Below the pieces are notes generated by a model. The model was not told where the DNA came from, searched no databases, and saw only the letters and a list, made by a program, of their open reading frames with translations. Both the position numbers and the translations under genes were made by a program. Source: Suilimivivens sp963618065 (GTDB lineage: Bacteria > Bacillota > Clostridia > Lachnospirales > Lachnospiraceae). From it: DNA of 15,493 nucleotides. The stretch spans positions 1 to 15,493 of the forward strand of contig CAVERH010000065.1 of the NCBI GenBank assembly GCA_963618065.1. Reading direction: 5' to 3'. Positions 12,463 through 15,493 of this stretch are shown here, piece by piece. Each line of letters begins with the position of its first letter. Position 1 is the first letter of the stretch.

Positions 12463-12567
12463 GGTGAAGCTTTAAGGCAGTATGTGAAAAGTCTTTCAAA
12501 AGTGGAATTTCAGGAGCAGTTGTTGAATGCACTGGTACAATTGGAAGAACGAAGGAATTACTGGTGA
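12463..12567 (+). pseudogene. C-terminal gene remnant after the YkgJ gene
   Basis: Immediately after the YkgJ stop, in the same frame, 34 codons stay open and read like a normal helical protein end (ALRQYVKSLSKVEFQEQLLN, then a tail ending LEERRNYW) before TGA. There is no start codon with a ribosome binding site. It may be the end of a lost gene fused here by deletion. Confidence 0.4.
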
Positions 12568-12640
12568 TTCGATATATAAATAGGCTAATTGTGACTGGAC
12601 AGAACGTTTATTTTTGTTCAATAGAATGAGGAGATATCAT

Positions 12641-13738
12641 GTGAAAGAAATAAAAAAAGATCCATTTGATGAATATATAAAAAATATTCCGCCAACAAAA
12701 AAAGAATTAGGACAGGCATGGCGGACTGCCATCGGATTACAGGATGTAGACGGATTGCAACCATCTGCGTATTTGTATGAAACAGCAAAGAAGAATATTG
12801 ATGGCGAAATTTCTGTTGATGAGGCAAGGGCGCTTATTGATAGTTATTATGAGAGTAAAGATGGAAGATTAAAAAGTGAAGCAAGAACAGAAGAGGCGGA
12901 TAAGGTATCTGTAAGAATTGCAAAGCTTCTTTCTGATAAATCCTTTATTTTTTCGACGACTCAGTATATTTCCATTCATCGTGAATTGTTTACGGGTATA
13001 TATTCGCATGCAGGAAAAATACGCAATTATAATATATCCAAGAAAGAATGGATACTTGACGGAGATTCTGTGTCCTATGGCGGAGCGATAGATTTGCTTG
13101 AGACACTGGAATATGATATTTCACAGGAACGAAATTTTAGATTTAATGGATTGACAATGGATGAAACCATTCATCACCTTGCAATATTTATTTCCAGACT
13201 ATGGCAGATTCATGTTTTTGGGGAAGGAAATACAAGAACCACCGCAGTGTTCTTTATTAAGTATCTGAGAATGTTGGGATTTAAGGCCGAGAATGATTTG
13301 TTTGCAGAAAACTCCTGGTATTTTAGGAATGCCTTAGTTCGTGCAAATTATAACAATATTAAGGCTGGTATTTATGAAACAACAGATTTCTTGGAAAGAT
13401 TTTTGAGAAATCTATTACTTGATGAGAAGAATGAGTTGCATAATAGAGATATGCATATCAGTGGTCAATTTTTATTGGGTCATGCCGACTCGATAAATGA
13501 CCCAATAAATGACCCGATAAAATTGAATGAACGGGAGAAAAAAATAGTAGAAATTTTACGAAGAGAGCCAGCTTTGACTCGTAGTGGGATGGCAGAATGT
13601 CTGGGATGTTCAGATTCGACTGTAAAGAGAACATTGCAGTCTATGGTTGAAAAAGGTGTCATAAAACGTATCGGGTCAAACAAGAAAGGCGAATGGATTA
13701 TATTGGATATAAATGATAATGATAGCGACGAAAATTAA
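12641..13738 (+). CDS. Fic protein with VbhA-like N-terminus and C-terminal winged helix
   Basis: A 365-residue protein. The Fic motif is at 191-200 (HVFGEGNTRT), with catalytic H191, metal-binding E195 and R199, so AMP transfer from ATP to a target is plausible; the target is unknown. Residues about 20-68 (AWRTAIGLQDVDGLQPSAYL through SVDEARALI) resemble the VbhA-type inhibitory module fused to some Fic proteins, but the usual (S/T)xxxE(G/N) inhibitory motif is not clear (VDG where VbhA has LEG). Residues 296-350 are a winged helix, joined by an unusual repeated linker INDPINDPIK (285-293). The start is GTG 12641, behind GAGGAG; an upstream TTG is rejected. The next gene follows by 30 bases, suggesting an operon. 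Confidence 0.9.
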   Translation: MKEIKKDPFDEYIKNIPPTKKELGQAWRTAIGLQDVDGLQPSAYLYETAKKNIDGEISVDEARALIDSYYESKDGRLKSEARTEEADKVSVRIAKLLSDKSFIFSTTQYISIHRELFTGIYSHAGKIRNYNISKKEWILDGDSVSYGGAIDLLETLEYDISQERNFRFNGLTMDETIHHLAIFISRLWQIHVFGEGNTRTTAVFFIKYLRMLGFKAENDLFAENSWYFRNALVRANYNNIKAGIYETTDFLERFLRNLLLDEKNELHNRDMHISGQFLLGHADSINDPINDPIKLNEREKKIVEILRREPALTRSGMAECLGCSDSTVKRTLQSMVEKGVIKRIGSNKKGEWIILDINDNDSDEN

Positions 13739-13768
13739 TACAAGAGTATGGATTAAATGGAGTGACAA

Positions 13769-14782
13769 ATGAGAAAAGAGGCATCTTTAGAACAGTGGAA
13801 AATATTATATGAGTCGGCAACACGCATTAAAGAGTTAAAGCCATGGGAAAATTTCTGGGATTTGGATTTGATTGGGGTTATCAAAGATGACGATTCTGTT
13901 TTTTACAGCGTTCTGGGAAGAGGTGGCGACTGCTATGGTATAGCTGTTTACGAAGGCTTTGAAGGATTAAATAGTTTTTTAATGTTGACGATGCAACAGA
14001 GCATGAATCTGTCTACAGAGTATGCAATGTTTAACCAAAAGAATCTTACATGCTATTGGGGAAATCGTGATGAACTGACCGACAAGCAGAGAAAGATAAT
14101 TAAGGAATTGGGATATACATATCGTGGTAAAAATCAGTGGTTATATTTTCTTTCCTTTGAGCCGGGATACTATCCATACAATATGGATGCAGATGAAGTT
14201 GTGCGGATGACTGAGCATATGCAGAATCTGGAGCGAGCATTAAAATGTTATGAGGAAGAGACAGAGAGTATTGATTTTGAACATGGAAATATGTTTCATA
14301 TTATGCTGAATGAAGAGAATGAAATCATCAGCACAGGAGAGATGCCATTGCCGTTTACTTCTTTTCAATTTGGAAATTTGGTTATTACGGATGAGGAATT
14401 GTTGTCCAACTTGGCAAAAGCTCCGAAATGTAATGCTGTGTTAGAGGCTGATGTGTCGGTATTAGGTGCGTCCTTGACGGATAAAAAATATGACCGCCCT
14501 GCAAATCCGGCATTATCATTATTAGGTGATGCGAATACGGGAACTGTCATTAAGTTTGAAATGGTGGGACCGGAGGACGATGCGATTGTTATGCTGGCGG
14601 AAATTCTGATAGGTTTTATTTTCCAATATGGGGCACCAAAGGAGATTAGAGTGTCAAATGTGATTGTAGAGGCTGGACTTGAACAAATCTGTAATGTTTG
14701 TGGAATCAAGCTTCGCAGAGTAAAAAGATTGCAGGGATTAGATGAATTTATACAAGGTATATATCATAGATACAGTTTATAG
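13769..14782 (+). CDS. DUF7309/DUF6930-like protein of unknown function
   Basis: A 337-residue soluble protein. The N-terminal half (EQWKILYESATRIKELKPWE, then LDLIGVI and VLGRGGDCYGIAVYEGFEGL) matches my recollection of the DUF7309 domain. The C-terminal half, with LEADVSVLGASL, YDRPANPALSLL and RVSNVIVEAGLEQICNVCGI, resembles DUF6930. No catalytic motif is recognised. GGAG lies six bases before the ATG. It sits between a Fic gene (30 bases upstream) and a small acidic protein (15 bases downstream), so the three are probably co-transcribed. The family labels are from memory; function is not known. Confidence 0.65.
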   Translation: MRKEASLEQWKILYESATRIKELKPWENFWDLDLIGVIKDDDSVFYSVLGRGGDCYGIAVYEGFEGLNSFLMLTMQQSMNLSTEYAMFNQKNLTCYWGNRDELTDKQRKIIKELGYTYRGKNQWLYFLSFEPGYYPYNMDADEVVRMTEHMQNLERALKCYEEETESIDFEHGNMFHIMLNEENEIISTGEMPLPFTSFQFGNLVITDEELLSNLAKAPKCNAVLEADVSVLGASLTDKKYDRPANPALSLLGDANTGTVIKFEMVGPEDDAIVMLAEILIGFIFQYGAPKEIRVSNVIVEAGLEQICNVCGIKLRRVKRLQGLDEFIQGIYHRYSL

Positions 14783-14797
14783 GAAGGAGATATCATA

Positions 14798-15253
14798 ATG
14801 GAATATCACAGACTGGATCCATATCCAATACCAAAGGAGAAAACACCGCTATGTATAAATGAACCATGGCTGATAGATAAGTCACTTTTAGAGTATCCTC
14901 CACGTAGAGAACCGGATGAGCAAGAGGATAATGTTCGTATTTACATTCCGATGGATTTGAACAGGGATGCAATCCTGCGTAGATTAGATAGGGTGATTGC
15001 TCATTATGGAGAGGCAACCGAAGAGAATGAGATGGAATTTGGCGTAGATGTTGGAATGATTATTTCGCAGGTTGAAATATATGATCAGGTATGGTTTGTA
15101 CGTCATATGCCGGACAAAGGAGAGCATAGCAATGAGGCAAAGGAGCTTGTCAGAGAGATAATAGACAGGTTGAAAGAAATATCGGATGGATGTGCAGAAT
15201 GTTTTCCGTTTGATACAATAGACGAGCTTGAGCGGGAGTATTTGTCAGATTAA
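14798..15253 (+). CDS. Small acidic hypothetical protein
   Basis: A 151-residue acidic, soluble protein, not recognised. It begins MEYHRLDPYPIPKEKTPLCI and contains RIYIPMDLNRDAILRRLDRV near the middle, a central beta-like stretch (VGMIISQVEIYDQVWFVRHM) and a glutamate-rich helical end (ELVREIIDRLKEISDG). There are no membrane segments or catalytic motifs. A strong AGGAAGGAGA site precedes the ATG by about eight bases. It lies 15 bases after the DUF7309-like gene and is probably co-transcribed with it and the Fic gene. It could be an immunity or partner protein, but nothing in the sequence shows this. Confidence 0.75.
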   Translation: MEYHRLDPYPIPKEKTPLCINEPWLIDKSLLEYPPRREPDEQEDNVRIYIPMDLNRDAILRRLDRVIAHYGEATEENEMEFGVDVGMIISQVEIYDQVWFVRHMPDKGEHSNEAKELVREIIDRLKEISDGCAECFPFDTIDELEREYLSD

Positions 15254-15493
15254 TTTTGGTCGGTAGTATCAAACCGGTATCACAACCCACGAAATTCGTA
15301 TCACAGAATGAAATGTTGGCATAATTTCATATTCGTTTCTTCATTTATGTATTCCTCCTTGCCATTTCGTCCAGGCTTTACTATACTGGCATTATGTATC
15401 GCACATTGATGTCCGATGCAAGAGTTTTTTGCAGTAAGGAGGAGCTTCCTGTATACTTTAAAGTGTAAAGGGGATTGACCAAAAAGAATACCT
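15254..15493. repeat. Intergenic end with helically phased GTATCA repeats
   Basis: GTATCA occurs at 15266-15271, 15277-15282 and 15298-15303, that is at 11 and then 21 bases, about one and two helical turns. Multiple repeats near an end are typical of IS21-family termini, so an insertion sequence may start here, but no transposase is in the window. On the minus strand AAGGAGG precedes an ATG near 15344 that opens only five codons. A near-palindrome TATACTTTAAAGTGTA lies at 15453-15468. No gene is supported in this stretch. Confidence 0.4.

Overview
The window looks like part of a low-GC Firmicutes chromosome, most likely a gut Clostridia/Lachnospiraceae member. This rests on AT-rich coding sequence, strong AGGAGG-type ribosome binding sites, occasional TTG/GTG starts, and families typical of that group (TnpW, DUF3847, a large serine recombinase with a DUF4368-like tail, DUF6076-like, RhuM, YkgJ). 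The species cannot be named from the sequence.

Region 1 (1 to about 7957) is the right-hand part of a Tn4451-like mobilizable transposon whose left end lies outside the window. On the minus strand are a MobA/MobL (MobQ) relaxase running off the window edge, an origin-of-transfer region with an RSF1010-type nic sequence, a small coiled-coil DUF3847 protein and TnpW. On the plus strand are a sigma-region-4-like protein, a DUF6076-like zinc-finger protein, a RhuM protein, a CPBP membrane protease and, last, the large serine recombinase that presumably moves the element. The relaxase and nic site supply mobilization, the recombinase supplies excision and integration, and the middle genes look like regulation and cargo.

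Region 2 (about 7958-10244) is older, decayed mobile DNA into which the transposon inserted. It holds a tyrosine integrase with two compensating single-base frameshifts, cut within its HxLR catalytic segment by the transposon end. Beyond it lie a probable type I toxin-antitoxin locus (a 28-residue holin-like toxin facing a short antisense RNA across a shared terminator) and a phage-like lysogeny switch: an XRE repressor on the minus strand, repeated GGTGTT operators, and a short Cro-like gene on the plus strand that stops early.

Region 3 (10245-15493) is an accessory region, all on the plus strand. It starts with 570 bases of hairpin-rich non-coding DNA, followed by an AbrB/PIN type II toxin-antitoxin pair, a winged-helix protein that may be a gene remnant, a YkgJ-type cysteine-cluster protein, a gene remnant, a Fic protein with a VbhA-like N-terminal segment and a C-terminal winged helix, a DUF7309/DUF6930-like protein and a small acidic protein. 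The last three may form one operon. The right edge carries helically phased GTATCA repeats, possibly the start of another element.

The strongest observations are the nested insertion into the integrase, the unlisted small toxin/antisense locus, the nic-type oriT, and a promoter whose 17-base spacer contains a perfect 16-base palindrome.
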